Source: Malus domestica | Lineage: Eukaryota > Streptophyta > Magnoliopsida > Rosales > Rosaceae | DNA length: 64,000 nt | Reading direction: 5' to 3' | Assembly (NCBI RefSeq): GCF_042453785.1 | Contig: NC_091671.1 | Span: 14,268,001 to 14,332,000, forward strand | In this document: piece by piece, positions 26,799 through 36,253 of the stretch | Position numbering within the stretch: position 1 is the first letter of the stretch | Layout of the letters: every line of letters starts with the position of its first letter | Notes under the pieces: model-generated | The model's database searches: none | The model's input: only the letters and a program-made list of their open reading frames with translations | What the model was told of the DNA's origin: nothing | Translations under genes and position numbers: made by a program

Positions 26799-27116
26799 AA
26801 AAAAGAATAAAAAAAAAAGACAGCCTCTGATGATGGGTGAAGTGACAGGACAACAGTCATCCACTATCCCGCTGAAAAACCCACCAACTTCTGCAAAAGA
26901 TAAGATGCTCTCCTTTAATATCCCATCATTATGTTTTTTCAATATTATTGTTTATTTAATTATTTTATTTGTGTCATGATGATTAATTATAAAATAATAA
27001 TTTTATTATTTCTTGATGACTAATTATAAAATAATAATTTTATTATTTTTATGTCATGATTACTTATGATTAAATAATATAATTATTATTTCTCATATCA
27101 CATGATTACTACCACG

Positions 27117-27450
27117 TTGTTGATTTATGCAGCATGTCATTTATCAAACAACTAAATAAATCATTTATTTATGATTATATATATACACACACATTTAGGT
27201 AATACCTAATATATTGTTGATTTATGCAGCATGTCATTTATCAAACAACTGAATAATATATATATATATACACACACACACACATTTAGGCAATACCTAA
27301 TATATTGTTGATTTATGCATCATGTCATTTATCAAACAACTGAATAAATCATTTATTCATGATTATATTTATACACACACATTTAGGCAATACCTAATAT
27401 ATTGTTGATTTATGCAACATGTCATTTATCACACAACAGAATAAATCATT
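27117..27450. repeat. tandem repeat of about 90-100 bp in element 1
   Basis: Three to four copies of a unit containing TTGTTGATTTATGCAGCATG, TCATTTATCAAACAACT and ACACACATTTAGGCAATACC. Copies begin near 27117, 27212, 27305 and 27400, and variable TA/CA microsatellites separate them. No coding. Confidence 0.8.
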
Positions 27451-27671
27451 TATTCACAAAAGGCACATAATACAACATTTTGCCTTAACAAACTTTGTCA
27501 ATTTGATTTATTCATTATACGGTCTTACTTATACTGTCATTTATTGTCAGGAATTATTGAGCAACTAAATGCACTGATCAACATTGTTGCTGATTAAAGA
27601 AGTCTACCAACTTATAGACTGATAAGCCACGTGCTTATGGTGATCTCATGTCTGACCAGACACCCACTTAC

Positions 27672-28160
27672 TTATCACCAACCAGGTGATCAAAAGTACG
27701 TCTAGTACTCCAAAATTATTCGGCAGTCTGCCGCTATTATCACCAACCAGGTGATCAAAAGTACGTCCAGTACTCCAAAATTATTCGGCAGGCTGCCGCT
27801 ATTATCACCAACAAAGTGATCAAAAGTACATCCAGTACTCCAAAATTATTCTGCAGCCTACCGCTATTATCACCAACTAGGTGATCAAAAGTACATCCAG
27901 TACTCCAAAATTGTACATGAGCATGACTCATGTCAATCATGCATAAACATTCATGAGCATCACTCATGTCAACATCATGAGCATCACTCATGTCAATCAA
28001 CATAAACATTCATGAGCATCACTCATGTCAATCAACTTTGAAAGTTTTATTTACAGAGCTCCAGCTTCGAGAGCTCCAGCTTCAAAAGCTTCATTTACAA
28101 AAGCTCTAGCTTCAAAGCTTCACTTGCAAAGCTTCACCTACAAAGTTTCAGTGCAGGGTA
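27672..28160 (+). repeat. three successive tandem-repeat modules of element 1
   Basis: Module A (27672-27915) has four units of about 63-65 bp with ATCACCAACCAGGTGATCAA and AGTACGTCCAGTACTCCAAA. ACCAGGTGAT/ATCACCAAC within it is partly palindromic. Module B (27915-28040) has units of ATGAGCATCACTCATGTCAA, itself a palindrome-like word (GAGCATCACTC). Module C (28050-28160) has units of AGCTTCAAAAGCTTCATTTA. The same three modules in the same order occur in element 2 at 32050-32790. Confidence 0.85.
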
Positions 28161-28249
28161 TACAAAGACCGCCTCTGAACAACCGCCACTTTAGCCCATA
28201 CATGGATTCAATTTGAAGTCTCTAGCTAACAGACTCTATTGACTGAAGA

Positions 28250-28575
28250 CTTGGGGGACTACACTATGTACCATATATTGGGCTTCCGCAACTGAGCCTC
28301 ATGAAAAATACTTGGGGGACTTAGCCCATTATTTATGTACTGAGGAGCGAACCCTTATTCTATAAAAGGGACTCCCTCACTTTCATTAGAGAGCACTCAT
28401 TATTCATGTATTGATGAGCGAACCCTTATTTTATAAAAATGATTCCTTCACCTTCATTAGAGAGCATCCCCGCCTGCTGAGCAACCGCCTCGCCGCGAGC
28501 ATTAACTCTAGTCCATCATTTATGTATTAAGGAGCGAGCCCTTATTCTATAAAAGAGACTCCCTCACCTTCAACG
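28250..28575 (+). repeat. LTR-promoter-like tandem segments before the 3' LTR
   Basis: Three degenerate copies of GAGCGAACCCTTATTCTATA followed by AAAGGGACTCC, with TATA-like cores near 28360, 28432 and 28553, resemble the promoter part of this family's LTR (TCTATAAAAG, then ACTCCTCACC). Two extra purine tracts (TTGGGGGACT at about 28252 and 28313) precede LTR-start-like sequence (TATGTACCATATATTGGGC). This looks like remains of an older LTR or of repeated template switching. Confidence 0.6.
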
Positions 28576-28784
28576 TCACAAGCCGAGCCAACCATGGCAA
28601 CATAAGCCACAAGCCGAGTAGCCTCGCAACATGTGCTACTTCTAGTTGAGCATCATTTCACATTGAACACTGCCTCATATCGAGTATCAGTTCTAGACGA
28701 CATCTATTTACTTCGGCCCACACATGGACTGAATTTCAAGTCTCCAGCCAAAAGACTATCTTGACTGAAGACTTGGGGGACTAC

Positions 28785-29155
28785 TGTTAGTACCATATTA
28801 TATTGGGCCTCGTTACTTGGGCTTCCACACATTAAGCCCATGATCTATGTAAAAGGGGAGGAGCTCTTAGTCTATAAAAGGGACTCCTCACCCTCACAAT
28901 CCTCAAACCTCACATCCCCAAATAGAGGCTTTCATATTCAGAGCAAAGCTCTCTCAAACTCTCTCTTTCTCTGGGGGACTCCCTCTCACACTTGTAATCC
29001 ATACATACAGTTACAGAGAAATATAATCAACATCAGTGTGGACGTAGCCCAAACATTGGGGTGAACCACGATACATCTTGTGTTCTTTACTATTCTTCTA
29101 GATTCACGGTTGGATTTACGTTGTTCCAAGACCCCTCCAGTTTTGTGCATCAACA
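28785..29155 (+). repeat. 3' LTR of element 1
   Basis: 371 bp, TGTTAGTACC ... GCATCAACA, followed by the target repeat AATAC. The TATA-like TCTATAAAAGGGAC is at about 28871. Confidence 0.9.
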
Positions 29156-29160
29156 AATAC

Positions 29161-30040
29161 TAAGAAAATAAAAGAAGAAATTAAATTATTTACTTACTTT
29201 TTTCTAAGCGTTCAAGTTCCTTGAAGAAATTGAATTTGTCGAGTGTAGGCTCCTTATATAAACAAAATTCATTTCCTCCTTTAAGCCAATCACTAGTACA
29301 CACGAAAGCCTCAACTGTTTTAGGTGTTAAGGAAGCTCTAAAATAATCAACAACTCTCCCACCAAAACTAAAGGCATTCTCACTAGCAACAGTGCTACTA
29401 GGAAGGGCCAATACATCCTTAGCAACTTTACTAAGAGTTAGACATGTACCACTATTTCCTTTCCACCAATCCAAAAGATTAAAACCCTCATATATTAGGC
29501 TTTGATGTAGATCATTGAAGTACATATCCACTTCATTGGCTATCTTATTTTGTTGTGCCACCGCTCTCTTTTGTTGGATCTTCCTTGTCATTCTTTTAGC
29601 AATATCAATATCTACCATATCCCCCTCAATCATCTAGTACAACACTTGATCTTTACTCCACATTTAAAGTAACACTACAACTATTACTACTACTACTACT
29701 AAGGATCACTCCCTCCTTATATGCATTATATAACTTGGTTACATAGCTTTTAACCCTTGCTTTCTTCTCCCTTATTTTGTCTCATCCATAGCCGAGCTCT
29801 TCTAGATTTGTCTCCAACATTTTAAATTTGTACCTCAAGTCGAGTGCTTGGGCTACAAAGAGAATAAGGTTCATCTTTTCAATGTCACCCTAATATTTGT
29901 CAAACTTGAGCTTTATTGAGGTAGCTACACTTTGCAAAGTGGCATTAGAGGTGTTTAAAATTTGTTCTTCTATCTCCACTTGCAAAGCAATCATTGTGCT
30001 AAGTATTAAGTGTGACATTGGAGTAAGGGTTGCACTCAAT
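29161..30040 (-). pseudogene. hAT transposase, C-terminal half, decayed
   Basis: On the - strand, the segment starting about 30000 reads IEEQILNTSNATL, then KLKFDKY and, after a stop, EKMNLILFVAQALDLRYKFK and AYKEGVILSSSSS. The ORF 29633-29190 follows with the hAT C-terminal dimerisation domain: NEVDMYFND, LLDWWKGN, LSKVAKDVLALPSSTVASEN, FSFGGRVVDYFRASLTPKTV. This order matches Ac/Tip100-type plant transposases. Stops interrupt it, and the N-terminal zinc finger is missing. The element was split on its left by insertion of the LTR element at 25100-29155 and ends on the right where element 2 starts. Confidence 0.85.
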
Positions 30041-30994
30041 GTCAAGGAAGGGGCAAATATGTAATTATGTAATAAAGGAAGGGGCAAATATGTAATAAGG
30101 AAGGGGCAAATATGTAATAAGTAAGGAGCCCTTATTCTATAAAAGGACTCATCACCCTCACAATTAGGGGAGGCCAATTCCTAAGGCTCATCATCCCCTC
30201 TCAAGGCTCTCACTCTCAGAGCTCTCTCTCCTTCAGAAATATAATCAATGTGGACGTAGCCTAAACCTTGGAGTGAACCACGATACATCTTGTGTTATTT
30301 ACATTTCTTGCAGATTCACGGTCGGATTTACGTTGTTCCAAGACTTCCGATTTTGTGCATCAACATTTGGTGTCGTCTGTGGGAATCAACATGAAAAGTT
30401 ATGTCAGTTCTCTCTCAATTTTTCACCTCCATCGTGAATCTGCAAAGAATCGCAAAAAACCCAGAAACAAAAAAGCTTCAAAGCCCTCTCTCCCTCACTA
30501 CTGAACCACTCTTAGCCAGGCTCCCTCACTAACATTGGACTTATCAACTTATCATATGTCATGTCACCATTAAAAATTGAAAGCATACGAACGTGGCTCC
30601 ACAAGTTTTTGGCAGTCGGCACGTTCCAAACTTCCAATCAGACCACGTGATTGATTTGCAGGTGAGGTGAGGACCTGAGAGGCCCCATTTTGATCGAAAA
30701 TTGATCTTATGGAGTCGAGCGTCTTTGAATTTCCAGGGATTTGAATTTCACACGGTCCGTCAATTAGTGGTACTGGTTTTGTCCCAAATGATGAACCAAA
30801 ATATAAGTCTTCATTGGAAAGGGGACAGCACCAAAAGCGAAAAACGGAAATTGGAAATACAGAAACTCAGCTGTTTAGTGTTTAAGGAGGTTGGGTTTTG
30901 CTGGGCTTCAATGGCTCTCATCTCCGAATCGTTTTTAAAACATAAAGCTTAGGCATCACTAGAGCTACAACCAATCTCAACAGCAGAAGCAAAA

Positions 30995-31545
30995 TCCACT
31001 TGCAACAGTGCAGACCAAGCCCAAATCAGTCTCCCGAGTCCCCGCCTATAATCCCAGCCCACGAAAAGTCCAAGAAGCTCTCTAACGCCGCCATTGTCCT
31101 CATCGTCATGGGGTCCGCTCTAGCCATGTTCCTACTTCTCCTCGTACTCTTCCTCTGCCTTCAGAAACGGTGCCAACATTAGCTAGCGAATGCACCAAAG
31201 CCATCTGTGGCCACACGGTCGGTAGAGGCGGAGGCTAGAACATCATCCTCGAAAGACGACATCACGGGTGGGTCTACCGAGGCGGAGAAAAACAAACTTG
31301 TGTTCTTCAACGGCAGAGTTTACAGCTTCGATTTGAAGGACTTGTTGAGAGCGTCGGCTGAGGTTTTGGGGAAGGAAAACGTGGGAACGTCGTACAAGAT
31401 GGTGCTGGAGGAAGAGACGACGGTGGTGGTGAAGCGGCTGAAGGACGTCGTGGTTACAAAAGAGAGTTCGAGATGACAATGGAGGTTCTGGGAAGATTAA
31501 GCACGACAATGTGGTGTCGCTACGCACATTTTACTTCTCGAAGGA
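30995..31545 (+). pseudogene. captured LRR receptor-like kinase fragment (juxtamembrane and kinase start)
   Basis: Reads a proline/serine-rich stalk, a transmembrane helix (AAIVLIVMGSALAMFLLLL), a stop at about 31180, then [50 protein letters not shown] and [13 protein letters not shown], then a frameshift near 31470 with EMTMEVLG in another frame. This matches plant LRR-III receptor kinases of the RKL1/RLK902 type. The G-K-G of the ATP loop is G-K-E. It lies inside the LTR element and has no LRR ectodomain or catalytic lobe. Confidence 0.85.
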
Positions 31546-32049
31546 CAAGCGATGATGAGCTGTGGACGAGAGCAGAAGAGTTTTTAGAAAGTAAAGCAAA
31601 AGCAAAAATAGAAAAGAAGATGCAAGAAATAGAAACAAAAACGAAAGTAAAAAGAAAAAAACAGCAGAAAGCATGGCTACCCACTAATGCACAGCAGCCC
31701 ACGCTCCAAGTTGATTAAGGGAATCAAGTTGGCACGATGACAGCGCAGAAGATGCCCCCCAACTTTCATTATGCATGTTCCAACTTTTCACAAACGACAC
31801 CACGATGTTAAAGAAAAAGAAAAAGGAGAAGGAAAAGAATAGAAAAAGAAAAAGACATAATTGTGGTGGTGATGGCATGTAGAAAAGGGAATGATGTAAT
31901 TTATTTTTCTTATCTTTGGGAAACATCTGTATAAACCCCATCAGAGGGTAATAATAAAAAATAAAAAATAAAAAAACGACAAGCCCAAAATAATGGGCTG
32001 CAATGTCATGTGGAGGGGCGGAGACCTATATGCCCAAAAGAGCCAAGCC

Positions 32050-32790
32050 CTCTATTATCACCAACCAGGTGATCAAAAGTACGCCCAGTACTCCACAATT
32101 ATTCTGCAACCTGCCGCTATTACCACCAACCAGGTGATCAAAAGTACGCCCAGTACTCCACAATTATTCGGCAACCTGCCGCTATTACCACCAACCAGGT
32201 GATCAAAAGTACGCCCAGTACTCCAAAATTATTCGGTAACCTGCCATTATTACCGCCAACCAAATGATCAAAAGTACGCCCAGTACTCCAAAATTATTCG
32301 GCAACCTGCCGCTATTACCACCAACCAAGTGATCAAAAGTACGTCCAGTACTCCCAAATTATACATGAGCATTACTCATGTCAATCATACATAAACATTC
32401 ATGAGCATTACTCATATCAATCATACATAAACATTCATGAGCATCACTCATGTCAACATTCATGAGCATCACTCATGTCAACATCCATGAGCATCACTCA
32501 TGTCAATCAACATAAACATTCATAAGCATCACTCATGTCAATCAGCTTCAAAAGCTTCATTTACAAAGCTCTAGCTTCAAAAGCTTCATTCACAAAAGCT
32601 CTAGCTTCAAAAGCTTCATTTACAGAGCTCCAGCTTCAAAAGCTTCATTCACAAAAGCTCTAGCTTCAAAAGCTTCGTTACAGAGCTCCAGCTTCAAAAG
32701 CTTCATTTACAGAGCTCCAGCTTCAAAAGCTTCATTTACAAAAGCTCCAGCTTCAAAGCTTCACTTGTAAAGCTTCACCTACAAAGCTTC
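32050..32790 (+). repeat. three successive tandem-repeat modules of element 2
   Basis: Module A (32050-32360) has five units with ACCAACCAGGTGATCAAAAG and TACGCCCAGTACTCCA. Module B (32362-32545) has about six units with ATGAGCATCACTCATGTCAA. Module C (32545-32790) has eight or more units of about 26-30 bp built on AGCTTCAAAAGCTTCATT with AGAGCTCCAGCTTC. Order and content equal those of element 1 at 27672-28160, but copy numbers are higher. Confidence 0.85.
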
Positions 32791-32918
32791 AGTGCAGGGT
32801 ATACAAATACCACCTCTGAACAACCACCATTTCGGCCCAAACATGAATTCAATTTGAAGTCTCTAGCCAACAGACTCTATTGACCGAAGACAAGGGGACT
32901 ACATTATATACCATATAG

Positions 32919-33141
32919 AATATGTCTGCATGCTAAAAATCACTACGAAAAGCGATGTGTATAGTTATAGGGTTGTTCTTTTGGAGATCATAACTGGAAA
33001 AAGGCCAATGAACCCATCATTCACAGACAACCCCAACATCAGCACGCATGCCATATCATCCTCGTCAATGTCTCCATCCATTCTAGAGTCAATAGCTTCA
33101 AGGATCATTCCTCTGCTATAAAGATCCCACAACCAATACAA
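32919..33141. pseudogene. inverted chimera of two receptor-kinase fragments, copy 1
   Basis: The + strand (about 32922-33022) reads KSDVYSY..VLLEIITGKRP, kinase subdomain IX of an LRR-type receptor kinase. Immediately after, the - strand (about 33138-33028) reads WLWDLYSRGMILEAIDSRMD then EDDMACVLMLGL, a late kinase segment typical of L-type lectin receptor kinases. The two pieces face each other. A second copy lies 300 bp downstream. Confidence 0.7.
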
Positions 33142-33218
33142 GCTAAATTTGATGTGTTTAGACCTAATTTCTTTATGGTTTTCCACAACTCAAAAGCTGA
33201 TAATTCAATTGTTACTTG

Positions 33219-33606
33219 CAAAATATGCCTGCATGCTAAAAATCACTGCGAAAAGCGATGTGTATAGTTATGGGGTTGTCCTTTTGAAGATCATAACTGG
33301 GAAAAGGCTAGTGAACCCATCATTCATAGACAACCCCAACATCAGCACGCATGCCATATCATCCTCGTCAATGTCTCCATCCATTCTAGAGTAAACAGCT
33401 TCAAAGATCCTTCATTTGCTATAAAGATCCCACAGCCAATACACTATGTTGTTGTAATTGTTCTATTCGTTTTGATTACCAGGCCTTCGTCCACAGACAA
33501 CTTCTAGCATAAGAACACCAAATGCATAAACATCCGTCTCAACATTAGCCCTTCCAGTAAGAAATGTCTCCGGAGCCATGTAGCCTGGCGTTCCTACAAT
33601 CTCATC
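33219..33606. pseudogene. inverted chimera of receptor-kinase fragments, copy 2, with longer lectin-kinase part
   Basis: The + strand at 33222-33322 repeats the LRR-kinase piece (KSDVYSYGVVLLKIITGKR). On the - strand, 33606-33480 reads [20 protein letters not shown] then [20 protein letters not shown]. It continues in the same frame through one stop (about 33450) into YWLWDLYSKG..FEAVYSRMDG and ACVLMLGL (about 33440-33330). This is the activation segment to subdomain X of an L-type lectin receptor kinase. All pieces are truncated. Confidence 0.75.
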
Positions 33607-34407
33607 TTCTAAACTCTAAAGAATTGAAATCAAACGAACAAAAAATTTATAAATTGAGTCATACCTTGGTTGGAGGATTCAAAACTTCAAAATCATCATC
33701 CATCAATAGAAAAACTTATTTTTCTCTATGAGAGCTATTAGGGTTTTAGTCAGAATGAACGTAGGATAAACAAAGTATGATCGTAGGGTTTAATTATAGT
33801 GTTTGGGTTTATTGATAAATTTGAGTTTTATTATTAATTTCATTTTGTACTTAATAGTAATTATGCAATATGGTAAAATAGACAATTAACTTTTAAAATT
33901 TTAAGTTGGGTGTAAAAAAAAGTTGAATGGGTTTAAATAAAATTTCCCTTTATGGTTTTCATTATAAAGAGAAAATACCAATTTGACATAACCGTATTTT
34001 GAAAGATTCATTGTTAGAAGAATCCCAACTCTCACTACCTGATCACATACCATAATTGGTTGTTCATGTTTAGGTTGTGTGGCTCCCAACTCATCATTCC
34101 CTTAACTAAATTAACTTCAATAGATAGCAACAATAATGCAATTAAATCATAATTTTCATAAAAGATTACGAGTAATAAAAAATTAAATTAACTCATGAAA
34201 AATTATTTAGTACTAATTATATTCTTATTTACTTGTTAAGTAAGAAGTATTGAGTTCGAATATCGAAAAATTTAATATCAAATTTTATTGTAGCATAAAA
34301 AAACTCATAAAAATTGAATAAAAAAACCATTTGATTTAGCTTTACTTCATTCTCTTTTTGGTGCATTCAATTAGAATTTTGAGGCATTTTAATTCTTTTA
34401 ATGAATC
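33607..34407. other. AT-rich spacer
   Basis: No gene recognised. The stretch at about 34215-34300 (TTACTTGTTAAGTAAGAAGT followed by GAGTTCGAATATCG) might be a worn SINE with a B-box-like word, but this is weak. Confidence 0.4.
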
Positions 34408-34793
34408 TAGGGGTATTCAATCAGGATTTCAAGTGATTCTTTGAAATTCAAGGTGTATTTAATTAGAATTTTAAGATAGTTTATTAAAATCCTTAGAAAT
34501 ACAAGTATATTCAATTAGGATTTTAAAGAAGTTTATAACATTTTAGGTGTATTCAATTAGAAATTGATTTTAAAAATATTTGAGAAAGTTGAGGAATTAT
34601 AGGGAATTAAAGAGATTTCGTAGTGTATTTTAAGAATCCACAAATCTTACCTTTCCACATAAGATTTCGAGAGAATTGTATCAAAATTTTATATGAAATA
34701 TCTACAAATCAATTAAACTCCATAAAAATCCATAGATTTATAAATCTATTAAAATCTCTCAAATTCTCAATTGAATATACCCCTTAATTTGCG
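34408..34793. mobile_element. MITE with GGGGTATTCAAT ends
   Basis: The left end GGGGTATTCAATCAGGATTT and the complement of the right end (GGGGTATATTCAATTGAGAA) form an imperfect inverted repeat. Inside, the word GTATTCAATTAGGATTTTAA recurs several times (about 34449, 34508, 34549). A further related word at 34361 may belong to it, so the left border is uncertain. Confidence 0.55.
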
Positions 34794-35167
34794 GAATATT
34801 TAACCGAAAAAATAAATAAACAAAAAAGAAAAAAAAAGGTTTTTTTATTAGCACCCCACAATATGTTGAATACACCCCTCATTAAAATTTAATATTAAAT
34901 GACTTACATATCTAATATATAATAACAATTTCGACCTTATAAGGTTTTAAAAAAAAATAAAAATCCAAATTACTTTTCACATGTATATCCCAAGTTTATT
35001 TATCTTCTTCAACTCACAAAACCACTCTCATCTTCCATTGTAGAATTAATGAAACTACAAACACGTTAATTGGAAAAATTATTCTTGATGAATGAAATAT
35101 GAAATCAACGTTTCGAAAACTTTACATGAGGTAAGACTTTGTATTTTCATTGTTTTAGCGATTTCAG

Positions 35168-35690
35168 TCACCAAAATATTGGTTGTGATATCATACTATT
35201 GATTCTTTTGCAATAATCCAGTTTAATTGTAGTGAGACTAATGAGACGCTCCATTGATGTTATGGGCAATACATCTATTGATGTCCAAGTCAAATCTAAT
35301 ACACTTATATTCCTGAAAAGCTCAGAAAACTCGTCTAGAGGTGAGCAATAGTCAAGACTAAAATAACCGGAGACCTTCAACTTACAACTTTTGTTTGGAA
35401 GTTTCTTAAGGTCTTTGCAATCTCCGATATCCAAAGAAGAAATTTTTTGTTGAGACCAAACTGATGGAGGCAACTCTTTTATACCACTGCCACGTAAACT
35501 TAAAAATTCAATATTGTCTGGCATATTAAAAAGATACTTGAGACTCGTGCACCCTCCAAATTTAAGAAAAGTAAGCTTGTGAAGATATTGAAAATATGAA
35601 GAAACTTCAACCAAACTTTTACAGTAAAAAAGATTTATATGCCCAAGTTTTTTACTCCGAGAAAGATTTGAAACTTTAATTAGGTTTTTT
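35168..35690 (-). pseudogene. TNL disease-resistance gene LRR fragment
   Basis: The - strand reads an LRR region: KLGHINLFYCKSLVEVSSYF, LTFLKFGGCTSLKYL, NIEFLSLRGSGIKELPPSVW, ISSLDIGDCKDLKKLP, ISVLDLTWTSIDVLP, LTTIKLDYCKRI. The pattern of x-G-C-x-x-L-K-x-L and x-x-x-T-x-I-x-x-L-P is typical of TIR-NB-LRR proteins. Upstream of about 35690 the frame is broken, and there is no TIR or NB-ARC domain nearby. Downstream it runs into AT-rich DNA without the usual remaining repeats. Confidence 0.75.
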
Positions 35691-35894
35691 GGAGGAACGC
35701 ATATTGAACACTTTTAATTTCATAAGATTCTGTAAAAAATTGAAAAGAAACAGCCAGAATCAATACCTTAGCATGATTAATTTTCTGCAAGATTGCATAT
35801 TATAAAAGCAGTAAAAAAAAAAGAAAAAAAAAACTGCTGATAGAAAATATGAGGTATATATTGAGATTATGGGGGTGTGAGAGTATTATAAGAA

Positions 35895-36047
35895 AAAAAC
35901 TTTAACGAAAAGCATCCGGTACTGTTTACTTTAACAAAAAACCACATTTTTCGCTAAAAAGTCAATCCTGGCACTATTCACTTTACCTTTTATTTTGTCC
36001 TTATAATTAAAACTCAAAGTTTTCAAGCCCTTTTTATTAGTTTTCCT
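35895..36047 (+). mobile_element. Mutator-type MITE, copy 2 of 3
   Basis: 153 bp in the same orientation as copy 1, flanked by the perfect 9-bp repeat TTATAAGAA (35886-35894 and 36048-36056). It lies about 200 bp upstream of the SAAL1-like gene start, so it may sit within its promoter. Confidence 0.85.
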
Positions 36048-36253
36048 TTATAAGAAAGTAAATGTGATGTATTAAGATATGTTTTAATTAAAAAAATAAA
36101 TGTGGAGTGTATTAGGAGAATACTTAACCGAAATAAATAAATATCACTCTAATTTGAAACCAGTGGAATGGGGTTTTCTTCTTCCCCAAAAAATTTGAAA
36201 ACAGAGGGAAACCTAACCAGACAAACAGAAAGGCTCGTCTGAAGCTGGCGGTA

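Larger units (their letters stand above)
25100..29155 (+). mobile_element. short-LTR retroelement carrying host gene fragments (element 1)
   Basis: Two 371-bp LTRs (25100-25470 and 28785-29155), both starting TGTTAGTACC and ending GCATCAACA, are flanked by the perfect 5-bp target repeat AATAC (25095-25099 and 29156-29160). Behind the 5' LTR is a primer-site-like TTTGGCGCCGTCTGTGGGAA (25471). Before the 3' LTR is a purine tract (CTTGGGGGAC, about 28772). No gag, protease, reverse transcriptase or integrase was found in the 3.3 kb between them, so it must move with enzymes from elsewhere. The interior holds fragments of at least four unrelated host genes (25697-26683), tandem repeats (27117-28160) and LTR-promoter-like repeats (28250-28575). 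Its insertion split an older hAT element. The captured-cargo reading is inferred from protein likeness. Confidence 0.9.
30041..32918 (+). mobile_element. truncated relative of element 1 carrying an LRR receptor-kinase fragment (element 2)
   Basis: The 5' LTR is cut at its left side by the hAT relic and ends in GTGCATCAACA at 30364. Its body (TTATTCTATAAAAGGACTC, about 30132; GTGGACGTAGCC, about 30250; ACGATACATCTTGTG, about 30280) matches the element 1 LTR. Then come TTTGGTGTCGTCTGTGGGAA (30365, a primer site with changed bases), unrecognised DNA (30530-30990), a receptor-kinase piece (30995-31545), AT/GA-rich DNA and the three repeat modules (32050-32790). Then follow a purine tract (about 32890) and only some 15 bases of the 3' LTR (about 32903-32918) before unrelated kinase fragments. 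It is not able to move as it stands. Confidence 0.75.

Noticed and set aside
26163..26942. Minus-strand ORFs of 87-104 codons within element 1
   Set aside because: Antisense shadows of the captured dynein and HSF fragments, whose + strand reading matches known families.
27672..28160. Possible CRISPR-like array
   Set aside because: Units are tandem and nearly identical without variable spacers, sit inside an LTR element and are in a plant genome.
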